This document shows, one piece after another, positions 8,299 through 17,245 of a DNA stretch of 64,000 bases; within the stretch, counting starts at the first letter, position 1, and the number at the start of each line of letters is the position of its first letter. Source of the DNA: Hungatella sp. UBA3048. GTDB lineage: Bacteria; Bacillota; Clostridia; Lachnospirales; Lachnospiraceae. The position numbers and the translations under genes are program-made. The stretch spans positions 1 through 64,000 of the forward strand of contig DFCS01000025.1 in NCBI GenBank assembly GCA_002367105.1. The letters run 5' to 3'. The notes beneath the pieces are model-generated. The model was not told the origin of the DNA, searched no databases, and was given only the letters and a program-made list of their open reading frames with translations.

Positions 8299-9108
8299 TC
8301 ACCCCCTGGCCAGCTTCACGCGTATTTTGGTGGATATGTATTCCACGATAAGAACTAAAATCACAAGGCCGACCAGAATGGCTCCCGCCTCATTCCACCG
8401 GTAGGCGTTCATGGCAAAGATCAGAGGCGCACCAATTCCTCCGGCTCCCACCAGTCCCAGAACCGTTGCATCCCTTAAGTTAATATCAAACCGGTAGATT
8501 ACCGTTGAAGCAAAGTTGGGAATCAGCTGGGGCAGGATTCCATACCGGATTTTCTGGAACGTATTGCAGCCGCAGGCATCTAAGGATTCCAGAATCCTGG
8601 TATCCAGATCCTCAATGGCTTCAATATACATTTTGGATACCATACCAATGGAGCAGACGGACATGGTTAAAAGTCCGGTAAATGCACCGGGTCCGCTGAC
8701 ACGGATAAACATAAGGCCATATACAAAGGCCGGAATGGTCCTCACCGCCATGATCACCAAACGGCTCAAATAGGCAATGGGAGCCGGCATCAAATTGGAG
8801 GCGGATAAAAAGGACAAGGGAATGGCAAGAAATGCCCCCACAATGGTTCCTAAAAATGCAATGCAGACCGTTTCCAAAAGAAGGTACGGAACCCCCTGTA
8901 CGGTTAAATTAAACAGTAGTTTCCTGTCCGGATGAAAAATCCCGTTTAAAATATTTCCGGCTATCTGAAGCCCCCCGAGTCCGCTTCCTGAAAAATCCAC
9001 GGCAGAGCCGGACCATAGAATGAGGGCCAGGACAACCACGGACACGGTTATCCGGTATACGGTGTTTTTTGGGCGTTCATCATATGCTTTTTCAATCTGT
9101 TTATTCAT
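8299..9108 (-). CDS. phnE: Phosphonate-type ABC transporter permease (PhnE family), second copy
   Basis: Inner-membrane permease of a PhnCDE-type importer for phosphonate or phosphate-ester compounds. The 269-residue product has about six hydrophobic segments and the EAA-type loop around ESLDACGCNTFQKIRYGILP (about 175-195), which contacts the ATPase. The region FDINLRDATVLGLVGAGGIG is typical of PhnE. It sits 12 nt after a second phnE, so the pore is probably a heterodimer. Substrate is not determined by sequence. Confidence 0.9.
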   Translation of the reverse strand: MNKQIEKAYDERPKNTVYRITVSVVVLALILWSGSAVDFSGSGLGGLQIAGNILNGIFHPDRKLLFNLTVQGVPYLLLETVCIAFLGTIVGAFLAIPLSFLSASNLMPAPIAYLSRLVIMAVRTIPAFVYGLMFIRVSGPGAFTGLLTMSVCSIGMVSKMYIEAIEDLDTRILESLDACGCNTFQKIRYGILPQLIPNFASTVIYRFDINLRDATVLGLVGAGGIGAPLIFAMNAYRWNEAGAILVGLVILVLIVEYISTKIRVKLARG

Positions 9109-9120
9109 CAGTCGGCCCTC

Positions 9121-9942
9121 CTACACCAGTTTCCGGCGGCAGTAACGGCTCACCGACTCAATTAAAAATACGGCAACAAACAGCATGATGAGAATCATGC
9201 CCACACTGGGATATTCTCTCCAGCCTAACTTCTCATTTAAAATCAGCCCAAGGCCGCCTGCGCCCACATAGCCCAAAATCGCTGCATAGCGGACATTACC
9301 TTCAAAGCAGAACAAGCCGTTGGATATGTAGGAAGGAAGTACCTGGGGTATGATGGCGCTCACAAAGGCCCGGATCTTGGTGGCTCCAATGGCTTCCATT
9401 GCCTCGAAGGCCCCCATATCTGCAGTTTCGATCTCTTCATATAAAATCTTACCCATATAGGCAAAGGTGAAAACGGTAATGGCCGTAGTTCCTGCCAGGG
9501 TGCCCAGACCGAACACATAAGTGGCGATCAGAGCGGTCACCAGAGTGGGCAGTGTCCTTACAATGCTTAAGAACAATCTCATGACGCTGACGACTGCAGA
9601 ACTTTTTATGATGTTGGTGGAAGCTGCCATTGCAAAGGGAACGACTAACACCGCGCCAACCACAGTCCCCAGAAGCGACATCTTTATGGTGTCAAACAAG
9701 GGCTTCCACACCTGTGCGCTATAGGAAAATGCCGGAGGAACCATCATTCCCAATATAACAAAGAACTGGTTTCCCCTTTCCAGCAAGATTCTCATGTCAA
9801 AGCCGGTGATTTTCACGGAAAGCACGGTTAAAAGCACCAGGATCAAAGCAATCAGAGGAAGCCTGGAAGCCGGCCGAAAGACGGTCTTTCCGCTGGACAA
9901 TTCGATTTTCCTGGGCGGAAATATCTTGTCATATAAACTCAT
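9121..9942 (-). CDS. phnE: Phosphonate-type ABC transporter permease (PhnE family), first copy
   Basis: A 273-residue permease with about six transmembrane segments. The EAA-like coupling loop is EAMEAIGATKIRAFVSAIIP (about 180-200), followed by FEGNVRYAAILGYVGAGGLG, a PhnE signature region. Its ATG overlaps the end of phnC by 4 nt, and the second permease follows at 12 nt, so the two permeases and ATPase are translationally coupled. Role: transmembrane path of the importer whose binding protein is encoded at 10778. Confidence 0.9.
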   Translation of the reverse strand: MSLYDKIFPPRKIELSSGKTVFRPASRLPLIALILVLLTVLSVKITGFDMRILLERGNQFFVILGMMVPPAFSYSAQVWKPLFDTIKMSLLGTVVGAVLVVPFAMAASTNIIKSSAVVSVMRLFLSIVRTLPTLVTALIATYVFGLGTLAGTTAITVFTFAYMGKILYEEIETADMGAFEAMEAIGATKIRAFVSAIIPQVLPSYISNGLFCFEGNVRYAAILGYVGAGGLGLILNEKLGWREYPSVGMILIMLFVAVFLIESVSRYCRRKLV

Positions 9943-10694
9943 CCTGCCGCCTCCTCTTCTTTTCCTTCATATATTTCATCTAAAATATCCTGGGTGACTT
10001 CAGAGGACGGGCCATCGTATACGATCTGACCGGCCCGTATGCCTACAACGCGGCTTGCATACTGGAGTGCCAGATCCACATGATGAATATTTAACAGGAT
10101 GGTAATGTTCATTTCCTTATTGATCCTTAAAAAGTCTCCCATAACCTGTTTTGCAGTAACCGGGTCAAGGGAAGCCACCGGCTCATCTGCCAGAATAATC
10201 TGGGGATTCTGAGCCAGAGTCCTTGCAAGCGCAACCCTCTGCTGCTGGCCTCCTGACAGCTGATCCGCACGGACAAACGCCTTATCAAGGATTCCCACCT
10301 TGTCAAGTGCCTCTAAGGCTCCAAGCTTATCCTCCTTTGGATAAATACCGAACAAGGCCTTTAAAAACGGCAGTTCCGGTACCTTTGACATAAGAACATT
10401 ATTAATGACCAGGGTTCTGGTCACCAGGTTAAAGGACTGGAAGATCATGCCGATTCTGCGGCGGAAGCGCCTTAACTCCTTTCCCTTTAACTGCATCACA
10501 TCGGTTCCATCTACGGTCAGGCTGCCTTCCGTGATATCATGCATGCGGTTAATGGTACGGAGAAGGGTAGATTTTCCGGCACCGGAAAGGCCGATGATCG
10601 CCACAAATTCCCCCTGCTCAATCTTTAAGTTCACATCTTTTAAGGCATGAAAGCCATTGGGATACTTTTTACCCACCTGATTAAATTCAATCAT
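9939..10694 (-). CDS. phnC: Phosphonate-type ABC transporter ATP-binding protein (PhnC family)
   Basis: Cytosolic ATPase of the PhnCDE-type importer. The 251-residue product has Walker A GLSGAGKSTLL (about 36-46), the Q-loop IFQSFNLV, the ABC signature LSGGQQQRVALARTL (about 145-159), Walker B IILADEPVASLDP and the switch His in NIHHVDLA. It precedes and overlaps the first phnE. The gap to phnD holds a strong hairpin that probably shields the upstream phnD message. Family assignment is firm; the substrate is not known. Confidence 0.93.
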   Translation of the reverse strand: MIEFNQVGKKYPNGFHALKDVNLKIEQGEFVAIIGLSGAGKSTLLRTINRMHDITEGSLTVDGTDVMQLKGKELRRFRRRIGMIFQSFNLVTRTLVINNVLMSKVPELPFLKALFGIYPKEDKLGALEALDKVGILDKAFVRADQLSGGQQQRVALARTLAQNPQIILADEPVASLDPVTAKQVMGDFLRINKEMNITILLNIHHVDLALQYASRVVGIRAGQIVYDGPSSEVTQDILDEIYEGKEEEAAG

Positions 10695-10719
10695 ATTTTC
10701 CTCATTTCCCAGGATAGAG

Positions 10720-10762
10720 TGCGGAGGCGCCGCAAATGTTTTCCGTTTACGACGCCTCCGCA
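10720..10762 (-). other. Intercistronic stem-loop between phnD and phnC
   Basis: Ten perfect pairs, 10720-10729 with 10753-10762, lie just after the phnD stop. There is no T-run, so this looks like an mRNA stabilising or processing hairpin that raises binding-protein output relative to downstream genes. That role is inferred from position. Confidence 0.65.
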
Positions 10763-10777
10763 GCCTGTGTGTATTAT

Positions 10778-11884
10778 TTATTTCGCATTTAATTCCTTAA
10801 TCATCTTCTGTGCCGCACGTTCATTATCATAATCAGTGCTCTGTGCAGGCTTATATCCATTGTGGCTGTAGATGGCGATGACTTTCTTTCCCTCTTCCGT
10901 GTTGCCAATGTTGATAAATGCGTTCTGAACTGCTTTTTTAAACGCATCATCCATGATTTTGGAGGTCTTGCTCACGCTGACCGTATCATTGAAAATAGGA
11001 GGAGTCACACCGATTACACCTGTTTCTTCCCAGATGGAGCCGGCTCTTCCGTATTCAGATTTCCATTTCTCCTCATAATCCCTGCGGGCGTCCGCATAGG
11101 TACAGAGAACATCCACCTGTCCGGAAGCAAGTCTTGCAAATGCGCTTCCATAAGAATCAGACTGAACTGCGTGGGAAAGATTTAAAATATTCTTCTGGAA
11201 ATTATCCTGAAGCCATAAGGAGGGATAAATGTATCCTGCCGGGGAAGAGGATGACATAACGCTCCAGTTTGCTCCGTCTAAATCCTCAAAGGTCAACGCT
11301 TCGCCCTTATTTACCTTATCTGACAACGCCTTTCCCTTTTCAGAAGGTCCTGCAATAATAAGCGCGCGGTAGGAAGTTGCCTGATCTGTGGTTCCCTCGG
11401 TTGCCTTACCGTCATTCCAGTCCTTTGCGGAATCAAAATTCTTGCTCAATGCATCCCTGGTGGCCGTAAGAATCACTTCTGCACCATCATCATAAAGGAC
11501 ATAAGTTCCTCCAGGAATCAGACCAATATCTGCAGTACCTGCGGAAAGAGCCTCTCCAACCGCTTCATAGCTGGTTCCAACCGTAATTACTACTTCACCG
11601 ATATCATAGCCTTCTTTTCCCAGCTCTGACTTCAGCATGTCTTTTAAAGGCTCTGTGGCGGTTACGATCTCCTGCGGCTCTCTGGAAGGAACAAAGTATA
11701 CATTCAGTTTGTCAACCTTCTTGTTCTCAGCTTTTGCCTCCGCCTTTGTGGTTTCTCCTGCTGCAGAAGACGCTGCCTCGGTCCCTGCTGCGGTTGTGGC
11801 TCCTGTTTGGCTGCCGCCAGAACATCCGCCGATCATTGCTGCACAAAGTGCTGCTGCCATTAATACAGAAACTGTTTTTTTCAT
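10778..11884 (-). CDS. phnD: Phosphonate-type ABC transporter substrate-binding lipoprotein (PhnD family)
   Basis: Extracellular solute-binding lipoprotein. The start at 11884 (MKKTVSVLMAAALCAAMIGG) is chosen for the AAGGAG site upstream and the immediate signal peptide with lipobox IGGC (Cys about 21). A Thr/Ala/Glu-rich linker (about 22-50) precedes the PhnD domain, which starts at VDKLNVYFVPSREPQEI and includes GTADIGLIPGGTYVLY. The product is 368 residues, longer than classical PhnD because of the linker. It is 48 nt after the lacI-type gene and heads the transporter part of the operon. Confidence 0.93.
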   Translation of the reverse strand: MKKTVSVLMAAALCAAMIGGCSGGSQTGATTAAGTEAASSAAGETTKAEAKAENKKVDKLNVYFVPSREPQEIVTATEPLKDMLKSELGKEGYDIGEVVITVGTSYEAVGEALSAGTADIGLIPGGTYVLYDDGAEVILTATRDALSKNFDSAKDWNDGKATEGTTDQATSYRALIIAGPSEKGKALSDKVNKGEALTFEDLDGANWSVMSSSSPAGYIYPSLWLQDNFQKNILNLSHAVQSDSYGSAFARLASGQVDVLCTYADARRDYEEKWKSEYGRAGSIWEETGVIGVTPPIFNDTVSVSKTSKIMDDAFKKAVQNAFINIGNTEEGKKVIAIYSHNGYKPAQSTDYDNERAAQKMIKELNAK

Positions 11885-11932
11885 ACTGCTCTCCTTTTTG
11901 TGTGATTCATCGGTTCTTGGGATCATGATTCA

Positions 11933-12907
11933 TCATGCACTGTCCCCTACCTCTAGCTTAGTCGGGAGATAAATTGTCATATTGTCCTTACGGCCTTCCT
12001 GGATCTGTTCCAGCAGAAGCTTGATCGCTGTCTGCCACACAATATCAGGAAACATCCGGACCTTGGTGTACGAGGGCCATTTGGATTCCAGGGTCTCAAT
12101 GTCCTTATAGATGACCACAGCCACATCCTTTGGCACACGAAGACCTGCATCCTGAAAGGCTTCCAATGCCCCTTCCGCCACCTCTTCGCTTCCTAAGAGC
12201 ACCGCTTCCGGCAGACGTCCTGACTGGATTGCCTGCTTTGCCAGATGATAACCGCTTTCCCTGCTGATATCGCCTATGTAAAAATTTCCTTCCTCATAAA
12301 AGCCTCTCTGCATAAAAGCTCCCCGGATTCCTTCCAGTCTCCGGTAACCGATTCTTACCTGGCCTTCTTCATAAATTCCTCCGATATAGCCGACGCTGCA
12401 GTATTTTTTCTGGTCCATAAGATAGTCAAGCATTTCATGGATTCCCTTATTAAAGTCCATGACAATGCTGTCATACTCATAATCCTTTGGATCCGAATTG
12501 ATGAATACGATGGCAAAGCTCTGCATACGCAGAAACTCCATCTCTTCCTCAGAAAAAACACCGAAGGCCATGATACCGTCGTACTGTCCGGGCTGATTTT
12601 TATCCAGCCGTACAAACCGCACATCATTTTTACCTGACATGGACTTTACGATTAAGTCCAGGGAAGAAAGCCTGATGTTGGTCCGGTCTTTCCGGATAAT
12701 ATGCCAGTCAGCTACTCCTATGACAATTCCTCTTTCTTTCTGTGCATGACGCCTCCTGGGTGGGACATATTTTAACTCGTGGGCAATTCTGAATATCCTT
12801 TTTTTCACTTCCGGACTTACCACAATGGTATCATCCTGGTTTAATACCCTTGATACCGTTGCAATGGATACATCCGCAAGCTGCGAAATTTCTTTTATTG
12901 TAGCCAT
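11933..12907 (-). CDS. LacI-family transcriptional regulator of the Phn/nucleotidase operon
   Basis: DNA-binding repressor or activator of the GalR/LacI family. The 324-residue product has the N-terminal helix-turn-helix IKEISQLADVSIATVSRVLN (residues 3-22) and hinge, then a periplasmic-binding-like sensor domain with GIMAFGVFSEEEMEF and VGYIGGIYEEGQVRIGYRR. It is the first gene of lacI-phnD-phnC-phnE-phnE-nucleotidase, so it probably controls its own operon. A LacI-type regulator in front of a PhnCDE-type importer suggests the inducer contains a sugar, for example a nucleotide or sugar phosphate, rather than a simple phosphonate. That is inference. Confidence 0.9.
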   Translation of the reverse strand: MATIKEISQLADVSIATVSRVLNQDDTIVVSPEVKKRIFRIAHELKYVPPRRRHAQKERGIVIGVADWHIIRKDRTNIRLSSLDLIVKSMSGKNDVRFVRLDKNQPGQYDGIMAFGVFSEEEMEFLRMQSFAIVFINSDPKDYEYDSIVMDFNKGIHEMLDYLMDQKKYCSVGYIGGIYEEGQVRIGYRRLEGIRGAFMQRGFYEEGNFYIGDISRESGYHLAKQAIQSGRLPEAVLLGSEEVAEGALEAFQDAGLRVPKDVAVVIYKDIETLESKWPSYTKVRMFPDIVWQTAIKLLLEQIQEGRKDNMTIYLPTKLEVGDSA

Positions 12908-12934
12908 AATCTATATCCTCACCTTCCAATTTTC

Positions 12935-12984
12935 ATTATAATTGCAGTTTCTGCCAGCGTCAATAAGTAAAGTAAAATTTTACT
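12935..12984 (-). promoter_or_regulatory. Promoter of the lacI-phnDCEE-nucleotidase operon with adjacent palindrome
   Basis: Minus-strand -35 TTGACG (12958-12963) and -10 TATAAT (12935-12940) with a 17-bp spacer, about 30 bp upstream of the regulator ATG. A perfect 14-bp palindrome AGTAAAATTTTACT (12971-12984) lies just upstream of the -35. It is a candidate operator, although it lacks the central CG of many LacI sites. Confidence 0.75.
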
Positions 12985-13016
12985 AAATTTTTACCTGGTT
13001 TTGATCCGGGGTTCAC

Positions 13017-13046
13017 AAAAAGGATGTCTGACTTGAGACATCCTTT
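13017..13046 (-). terminator. Intrinsic terminator downstream of topB
   Basis: A perfect 12-bp stem (13017-13028 with 13035-13046) with a 6-nt loop ends in TTTT on the minus strand, about 70 nt past the topB stop. It separates topB from the lacI operon promoter. Confidence 0.8.
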
Positions 13047-13117
13047 TCCTATACTGCATGGTCCTTTGTCACGGCCTCCCTTTGTCCAGGCCGCGACTTG
13101 GACGTTCAACGAAGAGG

Positions 13118-15321
13118 TTAATCCTCATTTCCTTTCAGATTCAGCTTTGCAAAAGCATCAGCAAAGGCTGAATTGATGGGCATATCCCCTTCCTTTTTCT
13201 GCTGGTTCAAATACTTTGCCACATCCTTTTTGGATACCCCGGCTCCTTCCTTTGCACGCCGATCCTTAAAGGATGTAAGCTTTTCCTTATAGCCGCATTT
13301 GCAGACAAAGATCTGTCCGTCCCCTTTTCCCCTTAGCTCCAGCTTCTTATGGCAGACCGGGCATCTTGCATTACTGGTTCTGGAAACTGTCTCCCGGTGC
13401 CCGCACTCCCTGTCCTGGCAGACCAGCATCTCGCTGTTTTTTCCTTTGACTGCCAGCATCCGCTTGCCGCAGACCGGGCATTTGTGATTGGTCAGGTTGT
13501 CATGGTTAAAACTGCCTTCCCCAGCCCTGATCTGATGGATCAAATCCCCGGAATACTGCCTGATGTCCTTCATAAACGCAGCCCGTTTTAATTTTCCCCC
13601 GGCAATTTCAGAAAGCCTCATCTCCCATTCCGCTGTCAGTTCCGGTTTCTTTAGATCCTCCGGTACAAGGGTAAGCAGCTGTTTGGCCTTGGAGGTCAGA
13701 TAGATGTCCTTTCCGCGCCGTTCCAGAAGGAAGCCGGAAAACAGCTTTTCAATGATATCTGCCCTTGTGGCCACGGTCCCAAGTCCCCCTGTTTCTCCCA
13801 GGGTCCTTGCCATGTCACGGTCTTTTGTTTCCATATAAGAAACCGGATTTTCCATGGCAGATAGAAGGGTCGCTTCCTGAAAAGGTGACGGAGGCTTTGT
13901 CTTTCCTTCGGTCATGGCAACCGTCAGCCCTGCAAGCCGGTCCCCTTTTTTCATAACAGGAAGATTCTGTTCCTTTAATTCCTGCTCCTCGTCATCCTCA
14001 TCCTGGGTTTCATAAACTTCCTTCCAGCCCAGTGCCTTTACGGTCTTTCCTCTGGCTGCCAGAGTTTCTCCCCCTAAATCCAGGGTGATCTCTGTCTGTT
14101 CATATTCAAAAGGAGGATACAGTACCGCCAGAAATCTGCGGACCACCAGATCATAGATTTTCCGCTCATCAATGGTCATATGGTCCAGCTGAACAAACTG
14201 TTCCGTAGGAATGATGGCATGGTGATCCGTTACTTTCTTGTCTTTACAAAGGAAGGAGCTGCCTGGATTCTCTGGTTCACCAGCCTTCCGGCCAGCTTCC
14301 GGTACGGCCCAACGCCGCAGGCTTCCAGCCTTTCCTTAATGGATGGAACGATATCCGAGCTTAAATACCTGGAATCCGTTCTGGGGTAAGTAAGGACCTT
14401 GTGATTTTCATAAAGCCTCTGCATGATATTTAACGTCTCTTTTGCAGAATAGTTAAACCTTCGGTTGGCCTCCCTCTGCAGTTCCGTCAGATCATAAAGC
14501 TGAGGAGATTCATTCTTCTTTGGAACACGTTTCACCTCTGTGACCAAGCCCTCACCCTGGGCTTTCATGTTACTTAGAATGGTTTCCACCCGGTCCTTAT
14601 CAAAGGAACGGAAACTCTTTGACTTCTCATCCCGCCAGGTAAAGGAAAGTGCCGGGGCAGAACATTTGGCCGTGATGCCGTAGTAAGGCCTGGGAACAAA
14701 ATTTTTGATCTCCTCTTCCCTCCTTGCGATGATGGCAAGGGTTGGAGTCTGCACCCGGCCGCAGCTTAAGCTGGCGTTGTATTTGCAGGTCAGCGCCCTG
14801 GTGGCATTGATACCTACCAGCCAGTCCGCTTCGGCACGGCACATGGCAGCATCGTACAGGTTATCGTATTCATGGCCATTTTTTAACTTTGCAAAACCTT
14901 CGTTAATGGCCTTATCCGTAACAGAAGAGATCCAGAGCCTTTTTATGGGCTTCTTATTTCCTGCCTTTTCCAGAATCAGCCTGGCTACAAGCTCCCCTTC
15001 CCGTCCGGCGTCAGTGGCAATGATGATTTCTCCTACATCTGCCCGGTGGATCTGGGATTTTACCACACGGTACTGCTTGCCGGTCTGTTTGATGACTTCA
15101 AGCCGGAACTGATCCGGCATCATGGGAAGATCCTCTATCTTCCATTCCTTATATTTGGGATCATAATCTTCTGGGTCAGCCAATGTGACCAGATGACCAA
15201 GTCCCCAGGTGACCACATAATTTCCCCCTTCGATTACTCCATTGTTGTTCTTATTGCAGTGAAGGACCCGGGCAATGTCCCTGGCCACCGACGGTTTTTC
15301 CGCTATAATTAAAGCTTTCAT
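13118..15321 (-). pseudogene. topB: DNA topoisomerase III, split by a -1 frameshift
   Basis: Type IA topoisomerase gene read in two frames. The first part (15321 to 14230) begins MKALIIAEKPSVARDIARVL and holds the Toprim motif ATDAGREGELVARL and the active-site Tyr in YPRTDSRYLS. It ends prematurely after PSFVKTRK. The second frame resumes at once with KDKKVTDHHAIIPTEQ, the next conserved block, and runs to 13118 with two C-terminal zinc-ribbon-like clusters. Restoring one A in the short A-run near 14245 would give one continuous gene of about 734 codons. This may be a real mutation or a sequencing error in a homopolymer. No canonical slippery heptamer is seen, so programmed shifting is unlikely. 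Confidence 0.9.
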
Positions 15322-15404
15322 CTAATTCCTCCAAACTCAAGTCTCTCCCAATTATATCGTATTGTACAGGTTATTACAACTTCTACATGATATCAGGCCG
15401 CGCC

Positions 15405-15444
15405 AAAAAAGCCGGTTCTGTCATGCGGTAACAGAAACGGCTTT
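15405..15444 (-). terminator. Intrinsic terminator between the MATE gene and topB
   Basis: On the minus strand a GC-rich stem (15444-15430 with 15425-15411, one mismatch) is followed by six T (15410-15405). It would end transcripts from the MATE gene about 85 bp before topB. Confidence 0.75.
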
Positions 15445-15518
15445 ATTGGAGGAGTCATGATCCCTCGCGGGTCAATTGAAGGTATCATCAGAGGGTTCGT
15501 CTGATGTATAGAATATTC

Positions 15519-15548
15519 ACATGTAGTTAGTTGTAGCTAACTACATGT
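15519..15548. repeat. Perfect 12-bp inverted repeat of unknown role
   Basis: ACATGTAGTTAG (15519-15530) is mirrored by CTAACTACATGT (15537-15548) around a 6-nt centre. A TATAAT follows on the plus strand at 15548-15553, but no plus-strand gene follows. It lacks a T-run on either strand, so it is more like a protein-binding operator or structured RNA than a terminator. Confidence 0.6.
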
Positions 15549-15615
15549 ATAATATCATAAATTAATCTAAAATACAAGAGGTTTCTTGAAAAGATTTCTT
15601 ATTATTATGTATGTT

Positions 15616-17004
15616 TTATTCTTCCTGCCCCAATACGATGTTATGGATCCACACGCCCCTTTTCACCAGTACAAAGCCAACGATGCATTTAACGATCTCC
15701 ACCATCTGGCACATGAAATATAACGGTACGATGGGAATGCCGGTATACCGGCTTAAGATATAGGCAGCCGGAATGCTGACCACCCACATGAATACGCTGT
15801 CAAATAAAAAAGTGATCATCGTCTTTCCGCCGGAACGCAGGGTAAAATAAGCCACATTCATAAACGCATTCATCGGCATGCACAAAGCCAGTATGCGGAT
15901 AAACTGGACAGCCAGCCTCCTGACCTCGTCCGTGGTGTTGTAGATCATGGGGAACAGTGGGGCCGATACCGCCAAAAGGGCTCCCATAATCACACAGGAA
16001 CCAACGGAAAATGCGATCAGCTTCGTGTCCGTTTCCCTGGCTTCCTCCATCTTTCCGGCTCCCAAAAGCTGTCCCACGATAATGGAGACCGCGCTTCCTA
16101 AGGCTAAGTAAACCACATTAAATACATTTCCTATGGTGGCGGATATATTAAGGCCAGCCACCGCAGTCAGTCCTCTCACAGAATAGCACTGCATCATGGT
16201 AGCCACCCCCGCAGCCCAGAGGGCTTCATTTACGATAAGAGGTGTCCCCTTCACAAAGATATTCCTCACAAGACCTGCCGGTATATAAAAGCTTTTATAA
16301 GCTCCTGTAATAAACGGATTCTTTTTCACATTCCTATGGGTCCAGACAATTATAATCGTTGCTTCTACGAATCTGGCCATAACAGTTGCAATGGCCGCCC
16401 CAACTACACCAAGGACCGGGGCTCCCAGCTTTCCAAAGATCAGGATATAATTAAACACAAGATTTACCAGGACTGCCACAATTCCGGCTTTCATGGGAAC
16501 TACCGTTTCTCCGCATTCCCTCAAGGTACTGACATAAGCCTGCTCAATCGCGAAGGGTACCAAACCAATCAGCATGACCAGCATATACCGTCTTCCATGC
16601 ATCAGTGCTGTGGCAAGCTCCGCATCATTCCCCTCTCCATGGAGATACATGGTAATCATATCCTCTCCAAAGAAGAAAAACACGGCCACCGCAACCGCAG
16701 AAAGAAGCGCGCAGCAGATGATTTTAAACCGGAACGTATGACGAACTCCGTCATGCCTTCCGCATCCAAAGAACTGGGCGCCGAAAATACCTGCTCCCGA
16801 TATGATTCCAAAAATACTGATGTTAAAGACAAAGATCAGCTGGTTCACAATTGCCACGCCGGACATCTGCACTGTTCCTACCATGCCCACCATAATATTA
16901 TCCAACATACTGACAAAGTTGGTGATCCCGTTTTGAACCATAATGGGAATGGCGATTGTCAGCACCATTCTGTAAAATGCCTTATCTCCGATAAATTTTT
17001 TCAT
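15616..17004 (-). CDS. MATE-family efflux transporter
   Basis: Predicted cation-antiport exporter with twelve hydrophobic helices over 462 residues. The N-terminal region FYRMVLTIAIPIMVQNGITN and the repeat motif MLDNIMVGMVGTVQMSGVAI are typical of the MATE (NorM/DinF) family. The second half repeats the fold with GLNISATIGNVFNVVYLALG. It is monocistronic, with a ribosome binding site (GGAGGAAC) at the start and a terminator downstream. Substrate is unknown; a role in topoisomerase biology is not implied by the neighbour. Confidence 0.9.
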   Translation of the reverse strand: MKKFIGDKAFYRMVLTIAIPIMVQNGITNFVSMLDNIMVGMVGTVQMSGVAIVNQLIFVFNISIFGIISGAGIFGAQFFGCGRHDGVRHTFRFKIICCALLSAVAVAVFFFFGEDMITMYLHGEGNDAELATALMHGRRYMLVMLIGLVPFAIEQAYVSTLRECGETVVPMKAGIVAVLVNLVFNYILIFGKLGAPVLGVVGAAIATVMARFVEATIIIVWTHRNVKKNPFITGAYKSFYIPAGLVRNIFVKGTPLIVNEALWAAGVATMMQCYSVRGLTAVAGLNISATIGNVFNVVYLALGSAVSIIVGQLLGAGKMEEARETDTKLIAFSVGSCVIMGALLAVSAPLFPMIYNTTDEVRRLAVQFIRILALCMPMNAFMNVAYFTLRSGGKTMITFLFDSVFMWVVSIPAAYILSRYTGIPIVPLYFMCQMVEIVKCIVGFVLVKRGVWIHNIVLGQEE

Positions 17005-17167
17005 AAGTTCCTCCAGTAAAAGCGCGCTTTTCTGTTATACCTCCGTAACGTAGATTTTCTGCCTTACGCAGAGTATCATAACTTTAATATGGAACAAGGG
17101 CCTATGTCAACAGAATCCTCTTAAATTCACCAGGTTTTTTCGCTGAAAGGGAAAGCGGAAAATCAAT

Positions 17168-17214
17168 AGGCAAAAGCCGCTGTCCGGCGGTTGCAATCCC
17201 GTCAGGCAGCGGCT
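17168..17214 (-). terminator. Terminator of the sugar ABC operon
   Basis: AGCCGCTG (17175-17182) pairs with CAGCGGCT (17207-17214). On the minus strand the stem is followed by a short TTTT, 30 nt after the yjfF-like stop. The remainder of 17005-17174 shows no gene. Confidence 0.65.
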
Positions 17215-17245
17215 GGCGCCTAGCCATCTCCTTCTCTTCCAGAAC

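Noticed and set aside
14180..14260. Programmed -1 frameshift joining the two halves of topB
   Set aside because: No slippery heptamer of the X XXY YYZ type and no obvious stimulatory pseudoknot at the switch point; topoisomerase III is not known to use frameshifting. A base loss in the A-run explains it better.
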